Positions 1 to 11,924 of a DNA stretch of 64,000 nt are shown piece after piece (the stretch's first letter is position 1; each line of letters starts with the position of its first letter). The stretch covers positions 9,334,462-9,398,461 of the forward strand of contig NC_135021.1 in the NCBI RefSeq assembly GCF_051020955.1. The letters run 5' to 3'. The position numbers and the translations under genes are program-made. The DNA is from Megalopta genalis (taxonomy: Eukaryota > Arthropoda > Insecta > Hymenoptera > Halictidae). A model generated the notes under the pieces. It searched no databases, had not been told where the DNA came from, and was given only the letters and a program-made list of their open reading frames with translations.

Positions 1-905
1 CATTTGAAGTTATGTCAGTTATATCGCAAGTATCTGATGATAAATCATTTGTTTCACATGGATTTGAAGCTAAACCTTCTACATCGTATTGATTTGAAGC
101 TAAATCATGTGTTTCGCTTGGATTTGAAGCTATACCTTCTACATCGCTTTGATTTGAAGCTAAATCATTTGTTTTGCATGGATTTGATGCTAACTCGTTT
201 GTTTCACCTGCATTTTAAGCTATTTCAGTTATATCGCAAGTATCAGACGCTAAATCATGTGTTTCGCTTGGATTTGAAGCTAAACCTTTTACATCGGATT
301 GATTTGCAGCTTAATCATGTGTTTTGCATGGATTTGATGCTAACTCGTTTGTTTCCCCTGCATTTGAATCTATATCAGTTATATCGCAAGCATCTGAACC
401 TAAATCATTTGTTTCGCATGGATTTGAAGCTAAGCCATCTACTTCGCATGGATTTAAAGCTAAATCATGTGTTCTGCATGGATTTGAAGCTAACTCGTTC
501 GTTTCGCCTGCATTCGATGCTATATCACTTCTATCGCTAGTATCTGAAGCTAAATCATTTGTTTCGCATGGATTTGAAGCTAAACCTTCTACATCGTATT
601 GATTTGAAGCTAAATCATGTTTTTCGCTCGGATTTGAAGCTAAACCTTTTACATCGGATTGATTTGCAGCTAAATCATGTGTTTTGCATGGATTTGATGC
701 TAACTCGTTTGTTTCCCCTACATTTGAATCTATATCAGTTATATCGCAAGCATCTGAACCTAAATCATTTGTTTCGCATGGATCTGAAGCTAAACCTTCT
801 ACATCGTATTGATTTGAAGCTGAAACATTTGTCTTGCATGGATTTGAAGCTAAGCCTTCTATTTCGCATGGATTGAAAGCTAAATGATGTGAATCGCATG
901 GATTT
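1..905. repeat. Reference stretch of the A-B-C-D-E higher-order unit (150/210 bp)
   Basis: Unit types can be read cleanly here because the 30-bp phase holds until the extra T near position 902. Diagnostic middles: A, AATCATTTGTTTCG after a TATCTGAAGC start; B, ACCTTCTACATCG; C, AATCATGTGTTTCG; D, AACTCGTTTGTTTCG; E, TATCACTTATATCG (here often TATATCAGTTATATCG). The order E-A-B-C-D recurs through the array, giving 150 bp. At 121-180 an extra B-C pair (ATACCTTCTACATCG, then a TTTTGCATG-ending unit) stretches the period to 210 bp. The same B'-C' pair reappears in many later places. Confidence 0.9.
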
Positions 906-2347
906 TGAAGCTAACTCGTTTGATTCGTCTGCATTTGAAGCTATATCACTTATATCCCAAGTGTTTGATCCTGAATCATTTGTTTCGCATGGGTTTGACG
1001 CTAAACCTTCTACATCGCATTGATTTGAAGTTAAATCATGTGTTTCGCTTGGATTTGAAGCTAAACCTTCTACATCGCATTGATTTGAAGATAAATCATG
1101 TGTTTGGCTTGGATTTCATGCTAACTCGTTCGTTTCGCCTGCATTTGATGCTATATCACTTATATCGCAAATATCTGAAGCTAAATCATTTGTTTCGCTT
1201 GGATTTGAAGCTAAACCTTCTACATCGCATTGATTTGAAGATAAATGATGTGTTTCGCATGGATTTGAAGGTAACTCGTTAGTTTCGCCTGCATTTGAAG
1301 CTGTATCACTTATATCGCAAGTATCTGAACCTTGATCATTTGTTTCGCATGGATTTGAAGCTAAACCTTCTACATAGCCTTGATTTGAAGCTTAATCATG
1401 TGTTTCGCTGGGATATGAAGCTAACTCGTCTGTTTAGTCTGCACTTGAAGCTATATCACTTATATCACAAGTATCTGAAGCTGAAACATATGTGTCGCAT
1501 GGTTTTGAAGCTAATCCTTCTACGTAGCATTGATTTGAAGCTAAATCATGTGTTTCGCTTGTACTTGAAGCTAACTCGTTTGTTTCGTCTGCATTTGAAG
1601 CTATATCACTTATATCCCAAGTGTTTGAAGCGAAATCATTTGTTTCGCATGGATTTGAAGCTAAACCTTCTACATCGCATTGATTTGATGCTAAATCATG
1701 TGTTTCGCTTGTATTTGAAGCTAACTCGTTTGTTTGGTCTGCATTTGAAGCTATATCAGTTATATCGCAAGTATCTGATGCTAAATCATTTGTTTCGCAT
1801 GGATTTAAAGCTAAACCTTCCAAATCGTATCGATTTGAAGCTAAATGATATGTATCGCCTGCATTTTGAAGCTACCCCGTTTGATTTTTCTGCATTTGCA
1901 GCTGTATCACTTATATCGCAAGTGTTTGAAGCTCAATCATTTGTTTCGCACGGATTTGAAGCTACACCTTCTACATCGCATTGATTTGAAGCTAAATCAT
2001 GTGATTCGCTTGGATTTGAAGCTAAACCTTCTACATCGTACTGATTTGCAGCTAAATCATGTATTTCGGTGGGATTTGAAGCTATACCTTCTACATCGCT
2101 TTGATTTGAATCTAAATCATGTGTTTTGCATGGATTTGATGCTAACTCGTTTGTTTCGCATGCAGTTAAAGCTGATTCATGTATATCGCAAGTATTTGAA
2201 GCCAAACCATTTGTTTCGCATGGATCTGAAGCCAAGCCTTCTACTTCGCATTGATTTGAAGCTAAATCATGTGTTTTGTATGGATTTGATGCTAACTCGT
2301 TTGATTCGCCTGCATTTGAAGCTATATCACTTATATCGCAAGTATCT
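906..2347. repeat. Mixed A-E array with two heritable +1 units
   Basis: Regular five-unit cycles continue. The phase moves by +1 near 902 (GGATTTTGAAGC in place of GGATTTGAAGC) and again near 1,864 (GCATTTTGAAGC). Minus-strand ORFs at 1,434-1,823 and 1,933-2,235 sit between these shifts and read as acidic decapeptides. A TTTAGTCTGC variant near 1,434 makes a stop in the minus-strand frame. No other feature is visible. Confidence 0.85.
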
Positions 2348-2521
2348 GATGCAAGTCATTTGTGTCGCATGGATTTGAAGCTAAACCTTACAAATCCCAT
2401 TGGTTTGAAGCTAAGTCGTGCACATCGCATTGGTTTGAAGCTAAACCTTAAACATCGTATTGTTTTGAAGCTAAATAATGTGTTTCGCATGGAGTTGAAG
2501 CTAGCACGTTTGTTCCGTCTG
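2348..2521. repeat. R marker block, copy 1
   Basis: A distinctive run of about 174 bp. It opens with a 29-bp unit (GATGCAAGTCATTTG, one base short). Next come units carrying CCTTACAAATC, CGTGCACATCGCATTGG and a TTGTTTTGAAGCTAAATAATG variant, then GGAGTTGAAGCTAGCACG. The combination is rare enough to act as a tag for copies of one ancestral segment. This copy has CCTTAAACATCG where others have CCTTCCACATCG, so it is slightly diverged. Confidence 0.85.
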
Positions 2522-3277
2522 CATTTGCAGTTATGTCAGTTATATCGCAAGTATCTGATGATAAATCATTTGTTTCGCATGGATTTGAAGCTAAGCCTTC
2601 TACATCGCATGGATTTAAAGCTAAATGATGTGTACCGCATGGATTTTGAAGCTAACTCGTTTGATTCGTCTGCATTTGATGCTACTTCACTTATATCGCA
2701 AGCATCTGAACCTAAATCATTTGTTTCGCATGGATTTGAAGCTAAACCTTCTACATCGTATTGATTTGAAGCTAAATCATGTGTTTCGCTTGGATTTGAA
2801 GCTATACCTTCTACATCGCTTTGATTTGAAGCTAAATCATTTGTTTTGCATGGATTTGATGCTAACTCGTTTGTTTCCTCTGCATTTGAAGCTATTTCAG
2901 TTATATCGCAAGTATCAGACGCTAAATCATGTGTTTCGCTTGGATTTGAAGCTAAACCTTTTACATCGGATTGATTTGCAGCTTAATCATGTGTTCTGCA
3001 TGGATTTGAAGCTAACTCGTTCGTTTCGCCTGCATTCGATGCTATATCACTTCTATCGCTATTATCTGAAGCTAAATCATTTGTTTCGCATGGATTTGAA
3101 GCTAAACCTTCTACATCGTATTGATTTGAAGCTGAATCATTTGTTTTGCATGGATTTGAAGCTAAGCCTTCTACTTCGCGTTGATTTGAAGCTAAAGCAT
3201 GTGTTTCGTTTGGATTTGAAGCTACTACGTTTGTTTCGCCTGCATTTGAAGCTATATCACTTATATCGCAAGTATCT

Positions 3278-3451
3278 GATGCAAGTCATTTGAGTCGCAT
3301 GGATTTGAAGCTAAACCTTACAAATCGCATTGGTTTGAAGCTAAATCGTGCACATTGCATTGGTTTGAAGCTAAACCTTCCACATCGCATTGTTTTGAAG
3401 CTAAATAATGTGTTTCGTATGGAGTTGAAGCTAGCACGTTTGTTTCGTCTG
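3278..3451. repeat. R marker block, copy 2
   Basis: Same ordered set of diagnostic units as at 2,348, about 930 bp downstream. It has TTGAGTCGCATGG after the short unit where copy 1 has TTGTGTCGCATGG. The TTGAGTCGC form recurs at 32,950 and 35,586, so this copy and those share a recent ancestor. Confidence 0.85.
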
Positions 3452-5480
3452 CATTTGAAGTTATATCACTTATATCGCAAGTATCTGAAGCTGAATGATT
3501 TGTTTCGCATGGATTTGAAGATAAGCCTTCTACTTCGCATTGATTTAAAGCTAAATCATGTGTTTTGCATGGATTTGAAGCTAAATCATGTGTTTCGCAT
3601 GGATTTGAAGCTAAAACTTCTACATCGCATTGATTTGAAGCTGTTTCATTTATATCGCAAGTATTTGAAAGTAAATCATTTGTTTCGCATGGATTTGAAG
3701 CTAAACCTTCTACATCGCATTGATTTGAAGCTAAATCATTTGTTTTGCATGGATTTGAAGCTAAACATTCTACATCGCATTGATTTGAAGCTAAATCATG
3801 TGTTTCGGTTGGATTTGAAGATATACCTTCTACATCGATTTGATTTGAAGCTAAATCATGTGTTTAGCATGGATTTGATTCTAACTCGTTTGTCTCCCCT
3901 GCATTTGAAGCTATTTTATATATATTGCAAGTATCTGAGGCTAAATCATTTGTTTCGCTTGGATTTGAAGCTAAACCATCTACATCGCATTGATTTGAAA
4001 CTAAATCATGTGTTTTGCATGGATTTGATGCTTACTCGTTTGTTTCCCCTGCATTTGAAGCTATGTCAGTTATATCGCAAGTATCTGATGCTAAATCATT
4101 TGTTTCGCATGGATTTGAGGCTAATCCTTCCACTTCACATGGATTTAAAGCTAAATGATGTGTACCTAATGGATTTTTAAGCTAACTCGTTTGATTCGTC
4201 TGCATTTGATGCTACATCACTTATATCGCAAGCATCTGAACCTAAATCATTTGTTTCGCATGGATTTGTAGTTAAACCTTCTACATCGTATCGATTTGAT
4301 GCTAAATGATATGTATCGCATGGATTTTGAAGCTATCCCGTTTGATTCGTCTGCATTTGCAGCTATATCACTTATATCACAAGTGTTTGAAGCTAAATCA
4401 TTTGTTTCGCATGGATTTGATTCTGAACCTTCTACATCGCATTGATTTGAAGCTAAATCATGTGTTTCGCTTGGATTTGAAGCTAAACCTTCCACATCGC
4501 ATTGATTTGAAGCTAAATCATGTGTTTCGCTTGGATTTGAAGCTAAACCTTCTACATCGCATTGATTTGAAGATAAATCATGTGTTTGGCTTGGATTTCA
4601 TGCTAACTCGTTCGTTTCGCCAGCATATGATCCTATATCACTTATATCGCAAATATCTGAAGCTGAATGATTTGTTTCGCATGGATTTGAAGATAAGCCT
4701 TCTACTTCGCATTGATTTAAAGCTAAATCATGTGTTTTGCATGGATTTGAAGCTAAATCATGTGCTTCGCATGGATTTGAAGCTAATCCTTCTACATCGC
4801 ATTGATTTGAAGCTAAATCATGTGTTTCGCTTGGATTTGTAGCTATACCTTCTACATCGCTTTGATTTGGAGCGAAATCATGTGTTTTGCATGGATTTGA
4901 TGCTAACTCGTTTGTTTCCCCTGCATTTGAAGGTATTTTATTAATATCGCAAGCATCTGAAGCTAAATCATGTGTTTCGCTTGGATTTGAAGCTAAACCT
5001 TCTACATCGCATTGATTTGAAGCTAAATCATGTGTTTTGCATGGATTTGATGCTAACTCGTTTGTTTTCCCTGCATTTGAAGCTATGTCAGTTATATCGC
5101 AAGTATCTGATGCTAAATCATTTGTTTCGCATGGATTTGTAGCTAAGCCTTCTACTTCACATGGATTTAAAGCTAAATGATGTGTACCTAATGGATTTTT
5201 AAGCTAACTCGTTTGATTCGTCTGCATTTGATGCTACATCACTTATATCGCAAGCATCTGAACCTAAATCATTTGTTTCGCATGGATTTGTAGCTAAACC
5301 ATCTACATCGCATTGATTTGAAGCTAAATCATTTGTTTCGCATGGATTTGTAGTTAAACCTTCTACATCGTATCGATTTGATGCTAAATGATATGTATCG
5401 CATGGATTTTGAAGCTATCCCGTTTGATTCGTCTGCATTTGCAGCTATATCACTTATATCACAAGTGTTTGAAGCTAAAT
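3452..5480. repeat. Mixed A-E array including module M, copy 1 (about 3,840-4,630)
   Basis: Five-unit cycles with several B-C doublets. Module M is tagged by TTTAGCATGGATTTG, a CTATTTTATATATATTGC unit, TGAGGCTAATCC, GTACCTAATGGATTTTTAAG and then TTTGCAGCTATATCAC. Related copies lie near 14,340-15,370, 42,990-44,290 and 56,000-56,530. This copy lacks one 60-bp B-C doublet (at about 4,255) that the other copies keep. Minus-strand ORF 4,247-4,495 is part of this module. Confidence 0.8.
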
Positions 5481-5484
5481 CATG

Positions 5485-5915
5485 TGCTTCGCATGGATTT
5501 GAAGCTAAACCTTCTACATCGCATTGATTTGAAGCTAAATCATGCGTTTCGCTTGGATTTGTAGCTATACCTTCTACATCGCTTTGATTTGGAGCGAAAT
5601 CATGTGTTTTGCATGGATTTGATGCTAACTCGTTTGTTTCCCCTGCATTTGAAGCTATATCAGTTATATCGCAAGTATCTGATGCTAAATCATTTGTTTC
5701 GCATGGATTTGAAGCTAAACCGTCTACATCGCATTGATTTACAGCTAAATCATGTGTTTCGCATGGATTTGTAGCTATACCTTCTACATCGCTTTGATTT
5801 GGAGCGAAATCATGTGTTTTGCATGGATTTGATGCTAACTCGTTTGTTTCCCCTGCATTTGAAGGTATTTTATTAATATCGCAAGTATCTGATGCTAAAT
5901 CATGTGTTTCGCTTG
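5485..5915. repeat. 871-bp-spaced duplication, copy 1
   Basis: The run from AATCATGTGCTTCGCATGG through a TATTTTATTAATATCGC unit is repeated at 6,356-6,786, offset 871 bp (29 x 30 + 1). The short plus-strand ORF inside (5,589-5,774, 61 codons) gives the same protein in both copies and again at 9,574-9,759. Confidence 0.85.
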
Positions 5916-6355
5916 GATTTGAAGCTAAACCTTCTACATCGCATTGATTTGAAGCTATATCATGTGTTTTGCATGGATTTGATGCGAACTCGTTTGTTTC
6001 CCCTACATTTGAATCTATATCAGTTATATCGCAAGCATCTGAACCTAAATCATTTGTTTCGCATGGATCTGAAGCTAAACCTTCTACATCGTATTGATTT
6101 GAAGCTGAAACATTTGTCTTGCATGGATTTGATGCTAACTCGTTTGTTTTCCCTGCATTTGAAGCTATGTCAGTTATATCGCAAGTATCTGATGCTAAAT
6201 CATTTGTTTCGCATGGATTTGTAGCTAAGCCTTCTACTTCACATGGATTTAAAGCTAAATGATGTGTACCTAATGGATTTTTAAGCTAACTCGTTTGATT
6301 CGTCTGCATTTGATGCTACATCACTTATATCGCAAGCATCTGAACCTAAATCATG

Positions 6356-6786
6356 TGCTTCGCATGGATTTGAAGCTAAACCTTCTACATCGCATTGATT
6401 TGAAGCTAAATCATGCGTTTCGCTTGGATTTGTAGCTATACCTTCTACATCGCTTTGATTTGGAGCGAAATCATGTGTTTTGCATGGATTTGATGCTAAC
6501 TCGTTTGTTTCCCCTGCATTTGAAGCTATATCAGTTATATCGCAAGTATCTGATGCTAAATCATTTGTTTCGCATGGATTTGAAGCTAAACCGTCTACAT
6601 CGCATTGATTTACAGCTAAATCATGTGTTTCGCATGGATTTGTAGCTATACCTTCTACATCGCTTTGATTTGGAGCGAAATCATGTGTTTTGCATGGATT
6701 TGATGCTAACTCGTTTGTTTCCCCTGCATTTGAAGGTATTTTATTAATATCGCAAGTATCTGATGCTAAATCATGTGTTTCGCATG
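6356..6786. repeat. 871-bp-spaced duplication, copy 2
   Basis: Matches 5,485-5,915 closely. The match ends where this copy goes to GTTTCGCATGGATTTGTAG and the first copy goes to GTTTCGCTTGGATTTGAAG. The later part of this copy (from about 6,640) is also the start of the 2.55-kb tandem duplication. Confidence 0.85.
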
Positions 6787-9168
6787 GATTTGTAGTTAAA
6801 CCTTCTACATCGTATCGATTTGATGCTAAATGATATGTATCGCATGGATTTTGAAGCTATCCGTTTGATTCGTCTGCATTTGCAGCTATATCACTTATAT
6901 CACAAGTGTTTGAAGCTAAATCATGTGCTTCGCATGGATTTGAAGCTAAACCTTCTACATCGCATTGATTTGAAGCTAAATCATGCGTTTCGCTTGGATT
7001 TGTAACCTATACCTTCTACATCGCTTTGATTTGGAGCGAAATCATGTGTTTTGCATGGATTTGATGCTAACTCGTTTGTTTCCCTGCATTTGAAGCTATA
7101 TCAGTTATATCGCAAGTATCTGATGCTAATCATTTGTTCGCATGGATTGAAGCTAAACCGTCTACATCGCATTGATTTACAGCTAAATCATGTGTTTCGC
7201 ATGGATTTGTAGCTATACCTTCTACATCGCTTTGATTTGGAGCGAAATCATGTGTTTTGCATGGATTTGATGCTAACTCGTTTGTTTCCCCTGCATTTGA
7301 AGGTATTTTATTAATATCGCAAGTATCTGATGCTAAATCATGTGTTTCGCTTGGATTTGAAGCTAAACCTTCTACATCGCATGATTTGAAGCTAAATCAT
7401 GTGTTTTGCATGGATTTGATGCGAACTCGTTTGTTTCCCTATATTTGAATCTATATCAGTTGTATCGCAAGCATCTGAACCTAAATCATTTGTTTCGCAT
7501 GGATCTGAAGCTAAACCTTCTACATCGTATTGATTTGAAGCTGAAACATTTGTCTTGCATGGATTTGAAGCTAAGCCTTCTATTTCGCATGGATTGAAAG
7601 CTAAATGATGTGAATCGCATGGATTTTGAAGCTAACTCGTTTGATTCGTCTGCATTTGAAGCTATATTCACTTATATCCCAAGTGTTTGATCCTGAATCA
7701 TTTGTTTCGCATGGGTTTGACGCTAAACCTTCTACATCGCATGATTTGAAGTTAAATCATGTGTTTCGCTTGGATTTGAAGCTAAACTTCTACATCGCAT
7801 TGATTTGAAGATAAATCATGTGTTTGGCTTGGATTTCATGCTAACTCGTTCGTTTCGCCTGCATTTGATGGTATATCACTTATATCGCAAATAACTGAAG
7901 CTAAATCATTTGTTTCGCTTGATTTGAAGCTAAACCTTCTACATCGCATTGATTTGAAGATAAATGATGTGTTTCGCATGGATTTGAAGGTAACTCGTTA
8001 GTTTCGCCTGCATTTGAAGCTATATCACTTATATCGCAAGTATCTGAACCTTAATCATTTGTTTCGCATGGATTTGAAGCTAAACCTTCTACATAGCCTT
8101 GATTTGAAGCTTAATCATGTGTTTTGCATGGATTTGAAGCTAACTCGTTTGTTTCGACTGCATTTGAAGCTGTATCACTTATATCGCAAGTATCTGATGC
8201 TAAATCATTTGTTTCGCATGGATTTGAAGGTAATCCTTCTACATCGCATCGATTTGCAGCTAAATCATGTCATTCGCATTGATTTGAAGCTAACTCGTTC
8301 GTTTCGCCTGCATTTGTAGCTATATCATTTATATCGCAAGTATTTGAAGCTAAATCATTTGTTCCGCATGGATTTGAAGCTAAGCTTTCTACTTCGCATT
8401 GACTGGAAGCTAAATCATTTGTTTCGCATAGAGTTGAAGCTAACTCGTTTGTTTCGTCTGCATTTGAAGCTATATCATCCAAATCCCAAGTGTTTGATGC
8501 TAAATCATTTGTTTCGCATGGATTTGAAGCTAAACCTTCTACATCGCATTGATTTGGAGCTATATCATGTGTTTCGCTCGGATATGAATCTAACTCGTCT
8601 GTTTAGTCTGCATTTGAAGCTATATCACGTATATCACAAGTATCTGAAGCTGAAACATTTGTGTCGCATGGTTTTGAAGCTAAACCTTCTACGTAGCATT
8701 GATTTGAAGCTAAATCATGTGTTTCGCTTGGATTTGAAGCTAACTCGTTTGTTTCCCCTGCATTTGAAGCTATATCACTTATATCGCAAGTATCTGATGC
8801 TAAATCATTTGCTTCGCATGTTTTGAAGCTAATCATTCTAGACCGCATTGATTTGAAGCTAAATCATGTGTTTCGCATGGATTTGAAGCTAACTCGTTAG
8901 TTTCGTCTGCATTTGAAGCTATATCACTTATATCGCTAGTATCTGAATCTAAATCAGTTGTGTCTCATGGATTTGAAGCAAAACCTTCTAGATCGCATTG
9001 ATTTGCAGCTAAATCATGTGTTTCGCATGGATTTGAAGCTAACTCGTTAGTTTCGTCTCCATTTGAAGCTATATCACTTATATCGCTAGTATCTGAAGCT
9101 AAATCATTTGTTTCGCATGGATTTGAAGTTAAACCTTCTGCATCGCACTGATTTGCAGCTAAATCATG
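6640..9168. repeat. 2.55-kb tandem duplication, copy 1
   Basis: Nearly identical to the adjoining segment 9,168-11,719, arranged head-to-tail. The offset is 2,543 bp at the left (6,781 to 9,324) and 2,551 bp from about 7,930 on (8,014 to 10,565). The 8-bp change is explained by a cluster of single-base indels at 6,850-7,930 in this copy: I count ten deletions and two insertions. Outside that cluster I saw almost no differences. Confidence 0.9.
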
Positions 9169-11719
9169 CGTTTCGCTTGGATTTGTAACTATACCTTCTA
9201 CATCGCTTTGATTTGGAGCGAAATCATGTGTTTTGCATGGATTTGATGCTAACTCGTTTGTTTCCCCTGCATTTGAAGGTATTTTATTAATATCGCAAGT
9301 ATCTGATGCTAAATCATGTGTTTCGCATGGATTTGTAGTTAAACCTTCTACATCGTATCGATTTGATGCTAAATGATATGTATCGCATGGATTTTGAAGC
9401 TATCCCGTTTGATTCGTCTGCATTTGCAGCTATATCACTTATATCACAAGTGTTTGAAGCTAAATCATGTGCTTCGCATGGATTTGAAGCTAAACCTTCT
9501 ACATCGCATTGATTTGAAGCTAAATCATGCGTTTCGCTTGGATTTGTAACTATACCTTCTACATCGCTTTGATTTGGAGCGAAATCATGTGTTTTGCATG
9601 GATTTGATGCTAACTCGTTTGTTTCCCCTGCATTTGAAGCTATATCAGTTATATCGCAAGTATCTGATGCTAAATCATTTGTTTCGCATGGATTTGAAGC
9701 TAAACCGTCTACATCGCATTGATTTACAGCTAAATCATGTGTTTCGCATGGATTTGTAGCTATACCTTCTACATCGCTTTGATTTGGAGCGAAATCATGT
9801 GTTTTGCATGGATTTGATGCTAACTCGTTTGTTTCCCCTGCATTTGAAGGTATTTTATTAATATCGCAAGTATCTGATGCTAAATCATGTGTTTCGCTTG
9901 GATTTGAAGCTAAACCTTCTACATCGCATTGATTTGAAGCTAAATCATGTGTTTTGCATGGATTTGATGCGAACTCGTTTGTTTCCCCTATATTTGAATC
10001 TATATCAGTTGTATCGCAAGCATCTGAACCTAAATCATTTGTTTCGCATGGATCTGAAGCTAAACCTTCTACATCGTATTGATTTGAAGCTGAAACATTT
10101 GTCTTGCATGGATTTGAAGCTAAGCCTTCTATTTCGCATGGATTGAAAGCTAAATGATGTGAATCGCATGGATTTTGAAGCTAACTCGTTTGATTCGTCT
10201 GCATTTGAAGCTATATCACTTATATCCCAAGTGTTTGATCCTGAATCATTTGTTTCGCATGGGTTTGACGCTAAACCTTCTACATCGCATTGATTTGAAG
10301 TTAAATCATGTGTTTCGCTTGGATTTGAAGCTAAACTTTCTACATCGCATTGATTTGAAGATAAATCATGTGTTTGGCTTGGATTTCATGCTAACTCGTT
10401 CGTTTCGCCTGCATTTGATGGTATATCACTTATATCGCAAATAACTGAAGCTAAATCATTTGTTTCGCTTGGATTTGAAGCTAAACCTTCTACATCGCAT
10501 TGATTTGAAGATAAATGATGTGTTTCGCATGGATTTGAAGGTAACTCGTTAGTTTCGCCTGCATTTGAAGCTATATCACTTATATCGCAAGTATCTGAAC
10601 CTTAATCATTTGTTTCGCATGGATTTGAAGCTAAACCTTCTACATAGCCTTGATTTGAAGCTTAATCATGTGTTTTGCATGGATTTGAAGCTAACTCGTT
10701 TGTTTCGACTGCATTTGAAGCTGTATCACTTATATCGCAAGTATCTGATGCTAAATCATTTGTTTCGCATGGATTTGAAGGTAATCCTTCTACATCGCAT
10801 CGATTTGCAGCTAAATCATGTCATTCGCATTGATTTGAAGCTAACTCGTTCGTTTCGCCTGCATTTGTAGCTATATCATTTATATCGCAAGTATTTGAAG
10901 CTAAATCATTTGTTCCGCATGGATTTGAAGCTAAGCTTTCTACTTCGCATTGACTGGAAGCTAAATCATTTGTTTCGCATAGAGTTGAAGCTAACTCGTT
11001 TGTTTCGTCTGCATTTGAAGCTATATCATCCAAATCCCAAGTGTTTGATGCTAAATCATTTGTTTCGCATGGATTTGAAGCTAAACCTTCTACATCGCAT
11101 TGATTTGGAGCTATATCATGTGTTTCGCTCGGATATGAATCTAACTCGTCTGTTTAGTCTGCATTTGAAGCTATATCACGTATATCACAAGTATCTGAAG
11201 CTGAAACATTTGTGTCGCATGGTTTTGAAGCTAAACCTTCTACGTAGCATTGATTTGAAGCTAAATCATGTGTTTCGCTTGGATTTGAAGCTAACTCGTT
11301 TGTTTCCCCTGCATTTGAAGCTATATCACTTATATCGCAAGTATCTGATGCTAAATCATTTGCTTCGCATGTTTTGAAGCTAATCATTCTAGACCGCATT
11401 GATTTGAAGCTAAATCATGTGTTTCGCATGGATTTGAAGCTAACTCGTTAGTTTCGTCTGCATTTGAAGCTATATCACTTATATCGCTAGTATCTGAATC
11501 TAAATCAGTTGTGTCTCATGGATTTGAAGCAAAACCTTCTAGATCGCATTGATTTGCAGCTAAATCATGTGTTTCGCATGGATTTGAAGCTAACTCGTTA
11601 GTTTCGTCTCCATTTGAAGCTATATCACTTATATCGCTAGTATCTGAAGCTAAATCATTTGTTTCGCATGGATTTGAAGTTAAACCTTCTGCATCGCACT
11701 GATTTGCAGCTAAATCATG
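9168..11719. repeat. 2.55-kb tandem duplication, copy 2
   Basis: Head-to-tail partner of 6,640-9,168. The join is near 9,168, where GCATCGCACTGATTTGCAGC is followed by AATCATGCGTTTCGC; the matching place at 11,719 continues as AATCATGTGATTCGC. This copy keeps a regular 30/31-bp phase where copy 1 has indels, so it is the better reference. Confidence 0.9.
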
Positions 11720-11924
11720 TGATTCGCATGGATTGGAAGCTAACTCGTTTGTTTCGGCTGCATTCAAGCTGTATCACTTATATCGCAAGTATCTGAATCT
11801 AAATCAGTTGTGTCTCATGGATTTGAAGCAAAACCTTCTACATCGCATTGATTTGCAGCTAAATCATGTGTTTCGCATGGATTTGAAGCTAACTCGTTTG
11901 TTTCGTCTGCATTTGAAGCTATAT
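11720..11924. repeat. Link between tandem copies 2 and 3
   Basis: Ordinary A-E units. A closely related stretch lies at about 13,520-13,720 (offset 1,798 to 1,799 bp). The offset changes because this copy reads GCTGCATTCAAGC where the other reads GCTGCATTTCAAGC, a 1-bp deletion near 11,763. Confidence 0.75.
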
